A stretch of 64,000 nucleotides of DNA from Fundicoccus_A sp052115865 (lineage in GTDB: Bacteria > Bacillota > Bacilli > Lactobacillales > Aerococcaceae). Under the pieces are notes generated by a model, which saw only the letters and a list, made by a program, of their open reading frames with translations, was not told the DNA's origin and did not search any database. A program made the position numbers and the translations under genes. The DNA lies in assembly GCF_052115865.1 (NCBI RefSeq), contig NZ_JBQKME010000002.1, positions 124,001 to 188,000 of the forward strand, in the 5' to 3' direction. The stretch's first letter is position 1. Every line of letters starts with the position of its first letter. Shown here piece by piece: positions 1-8,047 of the stretch.

Positions 1-48
1 ATTCATTTGATGCACTAATTCTTCAATTAAAGTTTCATTTGTTGGCAA
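1..48 (-). CDS. 5' end of an unidentified gene running off the window
   Basis: Sixteen codons of an open frame reach the left edge of the window. The start is a TTG at 46-48, preceded on the minus strand by GGAG with a 7-nt gap, and the readable residues begin MPTNETLIEELVHQMN. The piece is too short to assign a family. The gene is divergent from the XRE regulator at 346, and the roughly 300 nt between them hold that gene's promoter. Confidence 0.45.
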   Translation of the reverse strand, partial: MPTNETLIEELVHQMN

Positions 49-257
49 ATTTACCACTCCTATTCTTTTTCTTATCTATCATTAGTTAACTTATGTTAAT
101 TATTTTATATTATTAATTAATATTTGTAAAGTATTTCCCATAAAATATATATTGCTACACAGCTTTTTAAAAACTAAAATATGTAACGACATATTTCATG
201 ATTCATCTCTCAATCGAATTTTTATATGCTTTTTTATATAATTTTTTATATAAATAC

Positions 258-286
258 TTGATATTAATATAATTTATAAGTATAAT
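258..286 (+). promoter_or_regulatory. sigma-A promoter of the redox operon
   Basis: The -35 box TTGATA lies at 258-263 and the -10 box TATAAT at 281-286, with a 17-bp spacer. This predicts transcription starting near 293, about 50 nt before the XRE regulator. The rest of 49-345 is very AT-rich and I see no other gene or clear operator in it. Confidence 0.7.
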
Positions 287-345
287 TATGATGCTTAAGC
301 GAATTAATTTACAATATAATATTTAATTGATGAGGAGGTGTTTGT

Positions 346-1215
346 ATGAATATAGATCGCTTTATTGCAGCTAGAAAAGATAAAGGTCTTGCACAAAGTC
401 AATTAGCAGAAGGAATTTGCACCCAAGCCACTTTAAGCCGTTTTGAAAACAATGGGAAAGTTCCAAGTCTAAAAATTCTAATCAAATTATGTAATCGATT
501 AGACTTACCATTAAGTGAATTGTTTCCCAAAGTTGGAATTATACATTCAGAAATCAATCAACAAATGGAAGAAGCAGAATTTTCTTTAATTTTAAGTGAA
601 TACAATAATGCCAATGAGATTATTGATAAGATAAACCTTGATAGTATAAATGATGTTGAGTTAACGATGCGATACCATTATATAAAGTCATTTACTATGA
701 TTCATAAGAAAAACTCTCCGATTGATAGCTTGTATGAATTAAATCAAATTTTACTTGAAAAATTTACTGAAGAAAATGAGATATACAGATTACTTGCTTA
801 TACAGGAACTGGGATGGTTTATGTTCAACTTGAAGAATTAGATAAGGCGGAAATATATTTTGCTAGAGTGTTAGAGAAAATCTATGATCATCCAACACAA
901 CGAATGGAAGAAGTATGGAGAGTATTACATATAGTTTTCCAATGCAGTAAGTTTTATGCACAAATTGATGAATTAGAGATTAGTAATGCCTTAGCAAATC
1001 ATGCCATTTCGATTTGTTCAGATAATCATGTGACCTATTATTTAGCTAGAGCTGCTATTCAATTAACAAAGAATGCGATTAAACAGAGTAAACCTAAGAA
1101 TGAAATTTTAGAATTAATCTATGATGCCAGAGCATATTCTAAAATCAATAGAAATAGAATTGCTTTAAAAGAATTGGAAGAAATGGAAAGTTTTATTAAT
1201 ACGGAATATCAGTGA
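346..1215 (+). CDS. XRE-family transcriptional regulator with TPR-like C-terminal domain
   Basis: This 289-residue protein has an N-terminal Cro/CI-type helix-turn-helix (about residues 5-60, including the GICTQATLSRFENNG recognition region). A long all-helical TPR-like sensor region follows, as in Rgg/PlcR-type regulators. A strong SD (GAGGAGGTG) precedes the ATG. Its stop lies 14 nt before the first FMN reductase, so it probably leads and controls the flavin-redox operon. The TPR region suggests a small-molecule or peptide signal, but no peptide gene is visible nearby. HTH assignment is firm; target and ligand are inferred. Confidence 0.85.
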   Translation: MNIDRFIAARKDKGLAQSQLAEGICTQATLSRFENNGKVPSLKILIKLCNRLDLPLSELFPKVGIIHSEINQQMEEAEFSLILSEYNNANEIIDKINLDSINDVELTMRYHYIKSFTMIHKKNSPIDSLYELNQILLEKFTEENEIYRLLAYTGTGMVYVQLEELDKAEIYFARVLEKIYDHPTQRMEEVWRVLHIVFQCSKFYAQIDELEISNALANHAISICSDNHVTYYLARAAIQLTKNAIKQSKPKNEILELIYDARAYSKINRNRIALKELEEMESFINTEYQ

Positions 1216-1229
1216 GAGGAATCAAAAAT

Positions 1230-1835
1230 ATGATTAAATTATTAGGAATTGTAGGAACAAATTCAGATAACTCAACAAATAGAAAATTACTACAATTTAT
1301 TCAGAGACATTTTTCTGAAAAAGCAGAGATTGAGTTAATTGAAATTAAAGACCTACCAATCTTTGTGAAAGACAAAAGTATCGAGTTACCTTCTATAATA
1401 AAAGAAATGTCTGATAAAGTAGAAAATGCTGATGGTGTGATTATTAGTACGCCAGAATATGATCATTCAGTTCCAGCAGCATTAATGAATGCATTAAGTT
1501 GGTTATCATTTAAAACTCATCCTTTTGTTGATAAGCCAGTTATGGTTGTAGGAGCCTCATACGGAACACTAGGTTCATCTCGTGCTCAAATGCATGCGCG
1601 TCAAATTTTGGATTCACCGGAATTAAAAGCAAGAATTATGCCGAGTTCTGAATATTTATTAAATCACTCATTACAAGCTTTTGATGAGTCAGGAAATTTA
1701 ATATCTAGTGAAAAAATTGATTTACTGGAAGCTTTATTCAGTGACTTTTTAACATTTGTTAATATTACAGGTCAGCTAACGGAAGCTCACGAAGCAAATG
1801 TAAGAGTTGCAGATAACTATACTTGGGAAGATTAA
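1230..1835 (+). CDS. NADPH-dependent FMN reductase family protein
   Basis: This 201-residue flavodoxin-like protein belongs to the NADPH-dependent FMN reductase/azoreductase superfamily. The N-terminal phosphate-binding loop GTNSDNSTNRK and the later STPEYDHSVPAALMNAL segment (flavin site) are typical. Family members use NAD(P)H to reduce FMN or a bound acceptor in the cytosol. I start at ATG 1230 because GAGAGGA sits 9 nt upstream; an in-frame GTG at 1212 lies before that SD. The gene lies 17 nt upstream of a longer paralog that has extra C-terminal domains, so the two may form a hetero-oligomer or an electron relay. Confidence 0.85.
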   Translation: MIKLLGIVGTNSDNSTNRKLLQFIQRHFSEKAEIELIEIKDLPIFVKDKSIELPSIIKEMSDKVENADGVIISTPEYDHSVPAALMNALSWLSFKTHPFVDKPVMVVGASYGTLGSSRAQMHARQILDSPELKARIMPSSEYLLNHSLQAFDESGNLISSEKIDLLEALFSDFLTFVNITGQLTEAHEANVRVADNYTWED

Positions 1836-1852
1836 GAAGGAGCGTAAAAAAT

Positions 1853-3103
1853 ATGAAATTAGTCGGAATCGTCGGATCAAATGCAAAAGAATCGTATAAC
1901 CGTTTATTATTACAATTTATCCAAAAACACTTTAACGCTTTGATTGATTTAGATATTATTGAAATAAATAAAGTACCTTTGTTTAATCAAAGTAACGATC
2001 AGACTCACTCACCAGTCATACAAGATATTGCCAAAAGGATCGAGGCAGCTGAAGGTGTGATTATTGCTACACCTGAACATAATCATACCATTCCAGCAGC
2101 CTTAAAAAGTTTAATTGAATGGTTGTCATTTAAAATTCACCCTTTTGAAAATAAACCAGTTATGATTGTTGGTGCTTCCTATTATTCTCAAGGTTCTTCT
2201 CGTGCTCAACTATCATTGCGTCAAATACTAGACGCACCGGGTGTAAATGCCATTGTTCTACCTGGTAATGAATTTTTATTAGGTAATGTGAAAGAAGCTT
2301 TTGATGAAGAATATAATTTGAAAGATGCTGGAACTATAAACTTCTTAGCTTCATGTCTTGAAAAATTCATTCGTTTCATAGCTGTAGTATCCGCTCTGGA
2401 CGACAAAAAAATAGAAATTGCTCCTGGAAATCAAGTTGAGGAAGATTTGTTTGCTAACGGTAGGATTGAATCAACGATTGAAGGCATCGATATGCGTGCA
2501 ACTGATTGGGTTGAACAAGTAATTAAAAAAGTTAATCCTGCTTCCGGTAACGACTATGTTAACTTAAACAGAGGAATCCTAACAGTTAATCAAATCGATC
2601 AATTCTTACGTTCAATGCCAATGGAATTAACTTTTGCTGATAGTAATAACCAGTTCTTATACTATAATAGTGTTCTTCCTTCAGAAGAGATGTTTGCAAA
2701 ACGGTATCCAGAGCAAGCTGGAAATCCATTAGGTGCATGTCATCCTGAGAGAACACATAAAAATGTCAAGTGGGTCATTTCTCAACTTAGATCTGGTAAA
2801 CAAGATATTGTCAGAGTTCATGTGCCTACTCATGGTCCAGATAAATTTGTCGTCCATAACTACCAAGCTGTCCGTGATGATGAAGGAAACTACATGGGCA
2901 TTAATGAATATATTATGGATATTAAGCCAACTGTAGATTGGTATTTACAACAAACTGGACAAGAATTAGTTGGTGGTAGCGACACTGTATCTGGTGCTTC
3001 AAAGAACAATAATAACCAAGCTGATGCTGTTTCTGGTGCATCAGAAACTGATAAAGTTGAAGAAGTTGTCGTTGATACAGTATCTGGGGCATCATCTCAT
3101 TAA
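1853..3103 (+). CDS. FMN reductase - PAS-like domain fusion with three C-terminal flavinylation motifs
   Basis: This 416-residue fusion starts at ATG 1853 behind AGAAGGAG. Residues 1-190 are a second NADPH-dependent FMN reductase (GSNAKESYNR loop; ATPEHNHTIPAALK). Residues about 240-360 resemble the PAS-like domain of DUF438 proteins (MELTFADSNNQFLYYN, then GACHPE with C296-H297, and the KFVVHNYQAVRDDEGNYMG strand region). The tail holds three copies of D-x-V-S-G-A-S at residues 377-383, 391-397 and 408-414, separated by low-complexity linkers. This matches the known ApbE target consensus D-x-x-[S/T]-G-A-[S/T], where FMN is attached to the last Ser/Thr, so S383, S397 and S414 are the predicted sites. 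There is no signal peptide, so the carrier would be cytosolic. The flavin transferase apbE follows immediately. Domains and motifs are seen; the electron-relay role is inferred. Confidence 0.85.
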   Translation: MKLVGIVGSNAKESYNRLLLQFIQKHFNALIDLDIIEINKVPLFNQSNDQTHSPVIQDIAKRIEAAEGVIIATPEHNHTIPAALKSLIEWLSFKIHPFENKPVMIVGASYYSQGSSRAQLSLRQILDAPGVNAIVLPGNEFLLGNVKEAFDEEYNLKDAGTINFLASCLEKFIRFIAVVSALDDKKIEIAPGNQVEEDLFANGRIESTIEGIDMRATDWVEQVIKKVNPASGNDYVNLNRGILTVNQIDQFLRSMPMELTFADSNNQFLYYNSVLPSEEMFAKRYPEQAGNPLGACHPERTHKNVKWVISQLRSGKQDIVRVHVPTHGPDKFVVHNYQAVRDDEGNYMGINEYIMDIKPTVDWYLQQTGQELVGGSDTVSGASKNNNNQADAVSGASETDKVEEVVVDTVSGASSH

Positions 3104-3116
3104 TGATAGTGAGATG

Positions 3117-3145
3117 AAGTTCGAAGGATGTCTTTCGAACTTTTT
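3117..3145 (+). terminator. intra-operon terminator-like hairpin before apbE
   Basis: A perfect 9-bp stem (AAGTTCGAA at 3117-3125 with TTCGAACTT at 3134-3142) has an 8-nt loop and runs into five T residues. It lies between the flavinylated reductase and apbE and would lower, rather than abolish, apbE transcription. Confidence 0.6.
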
Positions 3146-3175
3146 CATAATGATTGCAGTAAAGGAAATGATTAT

Positions 3176-4108
3176 ATGGAACATCTGACATTTAAAGCAA
3201 TGGGAACAACTATTAATTTGAAAATTCAGCACAGATTTGCTGCACAATTACTTACAGAAGCTAAAAAACGTTTATTCGATTTTGAACAACGCTTTAGTGC
3301 AAATAATAATAACAGTATGTTAATGCAGGTAAATCAATACGCAGGAATTAAACCAATTAAAGTAGATAAAGATATCTATGAACTTATCGAAATTGGCAAG
3401 AAATACAGTCTAGACGATAACAATAGTTTGAATGTTGCCATAGGACCGCTGGTTAAATTATGGAATATTGGTTTTAAAGATGCTAATGTCCCAACTCAAA
3501 GTGAGATTGATGAACGGCTATCACGTATTAATCCTCGATCTATTATTCTTAATGAAAAAGAATACTCAGTCTATTTAGAAAATAAAGGCATGGAAATAGA
3601 TTTAGGTTCATTAGCAAAAGGATTTTTTGCTGATAGGATTAAAGATTTTTTGTTAAAAGAAGGAGTCACAGAAGGAATCATTGACTTAGGTGGAAATATC
3701 TTATTAATCGGTTCCCACCCTACTAATTCGGATAAGCTTTGGCGAGTTGGCATCCAAAATCCATTTAAAACACGTCAAAAAATTGTTGGTATTTTACAAA
3801 CACAAGATCGTTCTGTAGTAACTTCAGGTATTTATGAGCGAAGTTTACAAATTAATGGCAAAGAATACCATCATATTTTCGATAGTCAAACTGGTTATCC
3901 TATTAATAATGATGTAGCAAGTATTACCATTGTATCCAAAAAATCACTTACTGCTGAACTATACACTACAATGCTTTATAAGTATGAAAGCAAACAAATC
4001 ATTTCATTCATTAATCAGCTTCCTGAAATAGAAGGTATCGTTATTACAAAAGATAATGAAATAATCTGTTCAGAAGAATTACAATCAGACTTTATTTTAA
4101 TAAATTAA
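3176..4108 (+). CDS. apbE: FAD:protein FMN transferase (ApbE)
   Basis: ApbE takes FMN from FAD and attaches it covalently to Ser/Thr in target proteins, with Mg2+. The 310-residue protein shows the family signature: AMGTT near the N-terminus, GSLAKGFFADRI, GIIDLGGNI, SVVTSGIYER and HHIFDSQTGYPI. I start at ATG 3176 because AAAGGA lies 9 nt upstream; an earlier in-frame ATG at 3128 lies inside the preceding hairpin. There is no signal peptide or lipobox, unlike exported ApbE proteins, so it should act in the cytosol. The obvious substrate is the upstream protein with three DxVSGAS motifs. Family call is firm; substrate is inferred from adjacency and motif. Confidence 0.93.
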   Translation: MEHLTFKAMGTTINLKIQHRFAAQLLTEAKKRLFDFEQRFSANNNNSMLMQVNQYAGIKPIKVDKDIYELIEIGKKYSLDDNNSLNVAIGPLVKLWNIGFKDANVPTQSEIDERLSRINPRSIILNEKEYSVYLENKGMEIDLGSLAKGFFADRIKDFLLKEGVTEGIIDLGGNILLIGSHPTNSDKLWRVGIQNPFKTRQKIVGILQTQDRSVVTSGIYERSLQINGKEYHHIFDSQTGYPINNDVASITIVSKKSLTAELYTTMLYKYESKQIISFINQLPEIEGIVITKDNEIICSEELQSDFILIN

Positions 4109-4138
4109 TAAATGACTGCATTTAATATCAATAATAAC

Positions 4139-4170
4139 AACCCCATTTTCCGAAAAAAATGGGGTTTCAC
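4139..4170. terminator. terminator between apbE and the convergent SGNH pseudogene
   Basis: The stem AACCCCATTTT (4139-4149) pairs perfectly with AAAATGGGGTT (4156-4166) across a short loop and is followed by a T-rich stretch. It ends the redox operon and may also serve the minus-strand pseudogene. Confidence 0.75.
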
Positions 4171-4205
4171 TATTTTTACTCGTTAAGCAAATGATAAATA
4201 CACAA

Positions 4206-4853
4206 TTAATGTTGGGCAACGTCTAATTTTTCTAACCATTGACTTGCAATAACTCCGTGACCAACACCCACAGGATGAACACCATCTTCAACAGTGAAAA
4301 GATTTGGATCGTAAGTCTCTACAAGTGTGTTAAAGTGTTCTGATAATGGTATTAAATCAGCATCAAAATCAGATGTAATTTGATTAATGACAGCGATCAT
4401 AGGATCTAATTCTTCCTTCCAATCTAGACGATCTTCTAAAGTTGGTAAAACAAATGGTTGCATTAAGACTATCTGAACTTCTGGGTTCTGTTGGCGTAAC
4501 TCAGTTAATAAACGTCGATAAGTTTGATCAAAGGTCGCTATATAGTCTTTATCAATCGGTGTCTCAGAATTTCGATGATGCCAGACATCATTAATCCCAA
4601 TTAAGATTGATACAAGGTCAGGTTCGAAATCTAAGCAATCCGTTTGCCAACGATTTGCTAAATCAACCAACTTATCTCCACCAATCCCTTGATTAAATAC
4701 TTGTAAATTCATCTAAGAATATTGTCCCTGCAATAAATTCCCCACTATAAAAGCATACCCATGTCCTAGGTCCTTCGGATTCTCACGGTCACGACCTGTA
4801 TCTGTAATACTATCCCCAGTAAATAAAATTCTTTGATTAGCCTCTAATAACAT
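4206..4853 (-). pseudogene. SGNH/GDSL hydrolase broken by an in-frame TAG
   Basis: Read from ATG 4853 (SD AAGGAG), the frame encodes a 45-residue stretch with the catalytic Ser block TGDSITDTG, then a TAG at 4713-4715, then 168 further in-frame residues with GIGG, GIND and the DGVHP catalytic Asp/His block. Against the intact paralog at 12226-12867 the segment around the stop has exactly the same length (GQYS-stop-MNLQVFNQGIGG versus GKFPDLHLSVQNRGIGG), so a single base change made the stop. Neither half has all the catalytic residues. The 168-residue part alone could be mistaken for a complete gene starting at 4712. Readthrough or an assembly error cannot be excluded. Confidence 0.8.
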
Positions 4854-4897
4854 TCAACAATACTCCTTATTTTCATGATGAGACTATCTTACCATAA

Positions 4898-4911
4898 AGT
4901 AAGCGCTTTTT
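4898..4911 (-). promoter_or_regulatory. candidate CcpA catabolite-repression (cre) site
   Basis: The sequence AGTAAGCGCTTTTT has the palindromic AAGCGCTT core expected of cre sites and lies about 45 nt upstream of the SGNH pseudogene start, near a possible -10 (TAAGAT). It matches most but not all cre positions. This suggests that the gene was once under carbon catabolite control. Confidence 0.4.
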
Positions 4912-4972
4912 GTTCTTTTCTAACACTTGATAGAAATAATTTAGCCCTAATTAAAGACATGCGTGAAGATGA

Positions 4973-5707
4973 TTATTTATTCTTGCTAGCAGAAATAATG
5001 AGCATCATAGGCCGCCGTAGTTCATCTGCCATACCTTGAATATCCATCATATGCCGAGGGGGCTTTGGTTCACATATTGCTTCAATACTAAAGCCATTTA
5101 TAAGCAATTCATTCACATAAGTCATCAACGTTCGATGGTATTTAGTCATTTTTTCACCAAGAAACTCAACTTGACGATTACCTTCATTAAAATAATGATC
5201 GATAGGAAAATGGAGTCGTTCCCCTTTGTCATTATAAATCCAATCTTGCCTACCAGAGGCTGTAAATACCGGGTGTTCTACTGTAAAAATCAGTTTGCCG
5301 TCTGCTTTTAAAAATTGGTTGATTCGCTTTACCAATGCTTCGTAATTAGCTATATAATGAAATGCTAAGGAAGATAGAATTATATCAAAAGTTCCGGCTG
5401 GGAAATTGACTTCCTCTATTGCAGTGTGTACATATTCAATTTTTGGTGATTGCGTTTTTTCTTTAGCAATCTCAAGCATTTTTTCAGATAAATCGACACC
5501 AATTACTTGTGCTGCACCTTGATCAACTGCATAACTACAATGCCAACCATAGCCACACCCTAAATCTAAAACTGTTTGCTGAGTAAAATCAGGTAATAAT
5601 CTTTGAAAGTCTTCCCATTCACCTGACTCTTCTAACCCATTGAGCGAACGATTCATTTGACTATATTTGTGGAAAAAATCTACTTGATCGTATTTGTTTT
5701 CTTTCAT
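4973..5707 (-). CDS. class I SAM-dependent methyltransferase
   Basis: This 244-residue protein has the Rossmann-fold SAM site VLDLGCGYGWHCSYA (motif I), then IGVDLSEKM and the motif IV/post-I region FDIILSSLAFHYI. A UbiE/Methyltransf_11-type small-molecule methyltransferase is the best family call; the substrate is unknown. A close paralog lies at 41498-42235, with the same N-terminal segment (Y-A/S-QM-N/D-RSL) and the same C-terminal LRRPMMLII. Nearby genes are decaying or mobile, but this frame is intact. Function beyond methyl transfer is not visible. Confidence 0.85.
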   Translation of the reverse strand: MKENKYDQVDFFHKYSQMNRSLNGLEESGEWEDFQRLLPDFTQQTVLDLGCGYGWHCSYAVDQGAAQVIGVDLSEKMLEIAKEKTQSPKIEYVHTAIEEVNFPAGTFDIILSSLAFHYIANYEALVKRINQFLKADGKLIFTVEHPVFTASGRQDWIYNDKGERLHFPIDHYFNEGNRQVEFLGEKMTKYHRTLMTYVNELLINGFSIEAICEPKPPRHMMDIQGMADELRRPMMLIISASKNK

Positions 5708-5778
5708 TGTATAACCTCTTTTTTAAACGAAGATAGCTGTAGTTCTTTTAATAGAGCTAATTGATTACATATATTTTT

Positions 5779-6552
5779 TTAATGAAAATATTCAATCGTT
5801 TGTTGAATAGCTTCTTTAAAATTCGTTTGTTCAAATGTTGGATAATGTTACTTAAACTTATCCCAATTATAAGCATAATCTTCATCAAATTAGTAACGCG
5901 TTTCATACATTTCTTTCATCATAGGATTGAACCAACTAATTATACGATGCACTGTTTTTGGTAAAGCGCGCACACTGAATTGTGTACCCAATTGACTATT
6001 ATACTCATCTGCAATCTCCGTAATGCTGTTAGTTGCAAAAGCTGGTAAATGCCAAACTTGTTGATAGGCTCTATTATCTAAAGCAAGTAGCCTAATTGCT
6101 CTAGCAAGGTCAGGCACAAAAGCATAACTATGAGTTTTTCCAAGTGAACCGATATAATTCGGGTTTTCTCCCTTTAACATATTTTCTAAAAACTGAACAT
6201 ACAATACGCTATAGTTTGCAGCTCTTGGACCAAAGAAATCTGGTGAACGAACAATAAGAATCGAGGTATCCTCCATTGCATCTTTGAGTTGCTTATAGAG
6301 TTGGTGTCGCACTTTTCCTTTATTAGAACTTGGTTGCAATAAATGATTTTCTTTAACTGTAATGTATATGTGGCTAGCACCTTCAACAACGTTTTGAACT
6401 TGCTCAATATTGAGTGCATCTGCTTGTTGATAATTTTTCTCAGCTAAAGCTTTGCGTCCTACTTTTACAATTTCCTTCCCTGCTGTTTCTAATTCTTCAG
6501 CTAAATAGCTACCAATTGAACCATTGGCTCCAAAGATTACATGCTTTTCCAT
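5779..6552 (-). pseudogene. NAD(P)-binding epimerase/reductase with two in-frame nonsense codons
   Basis: The frame opens with the dinucleotide-binding motif IFGANGSIGSYL and reads as an NAD-dependent epimerase (short-chain, atypical) for 220 residues to a TAA at 5890-5892. The same frame then continues for 37 codons to a final stop at 5779, interrupted by a second TAA at 5848-5850. The continuation reads FDEDYAYNWDKFK, then HYPTFEQTNFKEAIQQTI, which looks like a normal C-terminal end for this family. Two stops in one conserved tail indicate loss of the last roughly 38 residues. The 220-residue product may still be made. It overlaps merR by 16 nt. Confidence 0.7.
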
Positions 6553-6986
6553 TCTTCTCCTCCTTTTATTTTTGCAAACACATCACTGATTAAATGCATT
6601 GTCTGCAATAAATATTCTTCTTTTTCACTTGCAAATTCCTCAGAACTTTCAGGTAATCTAAAGTTGCCTACCATTTGTAAAATCAACTGATAATCACGAA
6701 TACGCTTTTGAAGTTCAAAATTTTTGGCTTTAAATAAAGCTGCTACTTGTCTATTACATTCATCACTTGGCGGTAAATCAATACTGTTGACGATTACCTT
6801 TATTTCTTTTAAATCAAACTGAGCATATTGTAAGACAGCTATCATTTTTACTCGTTCTAAATCGAATTGATCGAATACACGATAATTATTATCGCTTCGC
6901 TTTGGATGTAATAAGCCAATTTTTTCATAATAACGAATGGCGTCCTTGCTAATCCCTGCTTCTTTTGAAATTTGCTGAATATTCAT
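6537..6986 (-). CDS. MerR-family transcriptional regulator
   Basis: This 149-residue protein has an N-terminal winged HTH (ISKEAGISKDAIRYYEKIGLL), the wing (YRVFDQFDLERVK) and a C-terminal dimerisation coiled coil. The effector region has one Cys (SDECNRQ) and no obvious metal-site cluster, so the signal is unknown. It is transcribed ahead of, and overlaps by 16 nt, the damaged epimerase gene, its likely target. Its own promoter at 7012-7042 has the elongated 19-bp spacer and dyad that MerR proteins act on, so autoregulation is expected. Confidence 0.9.
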   Translation of the reverse strand: MNIQQISKEAGISKDAIRYYEKIGLLHPKRSDNNYRVFDQFDLERVKMIAVLQYAQFDLKEIKVIVNSIDLPPSDECNRQVAALFKAKNFELQKRIRDYQLILQMVGNFRLPESSEEFASEKEEYLLQTMHLISDVFAKIKGGEEWKSM

Positions 6987-7011
6987 GTCTCACACCTCTT
7001 CCTCTAATTCC

Positions 7012-7042
7012 ATTCTAACATTGGAGTTAACTTCAAGGTCAA
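7012..7042 (-). promoter_or_regulatory. MerR-type promoter with 19-bp spacer and operator dyad
   Basis: On the minus strand TTGACC (7037-7042) and TAGAAT (7012-7017) are separated by 19 bp, longer than the 17-bp optimum. The spacer contains the near-perfect dyad TTGAAGTTAACTCCAA (7021-7036; one mismatched pair). Over-long spacers with a central dyad are the hallmark of promoters twisted into alignment by MerR activators. Confidence 0.8.
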
Positions 7043-7154
7043 GCGAATCATTCAAAAAAATAATAAATAAATGCTGTTTTTATGATTGAACAATCGATTT
7101 TCTTATTTTAAAAATGGAGATTTTCTCAAGTTGATATATCATAAATAATCAAAC

Positions 7155-7523
7155 TTAACTAAAAAACCACACCCCTAAGAGATTATTATTTCCATGTTGG
7201 TACATATGAATTTGATGTGTTCTAGGTTCACCTTTAGTAAAATAATACCGATCCGGTAAAATATTGGTTCCGTGTGAAGTGTACCCCATAGATTCTAAAG
7301 CTGAAATACATTCTTCACCGTCAGTAAATTGATCAAGTTCAATTGCAATATCAATGATTGGTTTTGAACTTAAATGTTCTACTGCGGTACTACCGATATG
7401 GTGGATTTCTACGGCATACACTCCGATTTTATTTTGTATTCTTTCTTTCTCTGATATAAACTCTTTTTCCCATTCACTAGTCCATGGAACTAGAAATACC
7501 TCACCTCTAGGTAAACCAAGCAT
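7155..7523 (-). pseudogene. truncated GrpB/UPF0157 family gene
   Basis: The 122-residue product starts well (SD GAGGAGG) and shows the GrpB signature VEIHHIGSTAVEHLSSKPIIDI and the RTHQIHMYQHGN segment. GrpB proteins are usually about 170-180 residues, with a helical C-terminal third. Here the frame leaves the family after HGNNN and stops within eight codons, and I do not find the missing part in any frame of 7041-7154. The 3' end was probably lost in a rearrangement, perhaps linked to the adjacent integrase remnant. Some domains of this family occur short, so a functional protein is possible. Confidence 0.6.
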
Positions 7524-7558
7524 ATATAATACCTCCTCATAAATTGATTTTATTAAGC

Positions 7559-8047
7559 TTAATTCTCCATAAACTTCGCAAACTTATCTGCGGTATCTTT
7601 TTTCTCTTCTTTAGTAACGTGAGCGTAGATATTCATTGTTGTTTGAATATCTGTGTGTCCTAGGCGAGCCTGTACATCTTTTATTGAAGCTCCCATAGAG
7701 AAGAGAATACTACAATGCGTGTGTCGCAACCCATGAAAGGTAATTTGTTTGAGGCCATTACGCTTTTGTACATTACTCATACGGTCATTTGGTACATTAA
7801 TCGAATAGAAGTTATTTCTCGTATTCGCAAAAATATACTGATCGGGTGTATTCGTATTAAAACCAAGTTTCAGCATGAATTGAGCCTGATATATCTTCCA
7901 CTGTTTTAAAAGCTTCATCGAGGCATAATCCATATCAATTACTCTTCGACCGTTCACTGTCTTCGTAGGTTGCACAATAATCTTGTTGTCTAAACCCCTA
8001 GTGAGTGTTTTGTTGATATTGAGGCATGATTTTCTATAAACTATCAA
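7559..8047 (-). pseudogene. tyrosine recombinase (integrase) remnant, catalytic half only
   Basis: These 162 residues form the C-terminal half of a phage/ICE-type tyrosine integrase: HGLRHTHCS (catalytic His-Arg box), ARLGHTDIQTT, and the nucleophile Tyr in MNIYAHV. The N-terminal SAM-like DNA-binding domain and the first catalytic Arg box are missing, and there is no good start codon or SD at the 5' end. The upstream 300 nt do not encode the rest. It should be inactive. No tRNA or att-like repeat is visible beside it, so this is a relic of a lost element. Confidence 0.8.

Noticed and set aside
4206..4712. Complete SGNH hydrolase starting at ATG 4712
   Set aside because: It lacks the catalytic GDSIT block, which is present in the same frame upstream of a TAG, so it is the 3' part of a broken gene.
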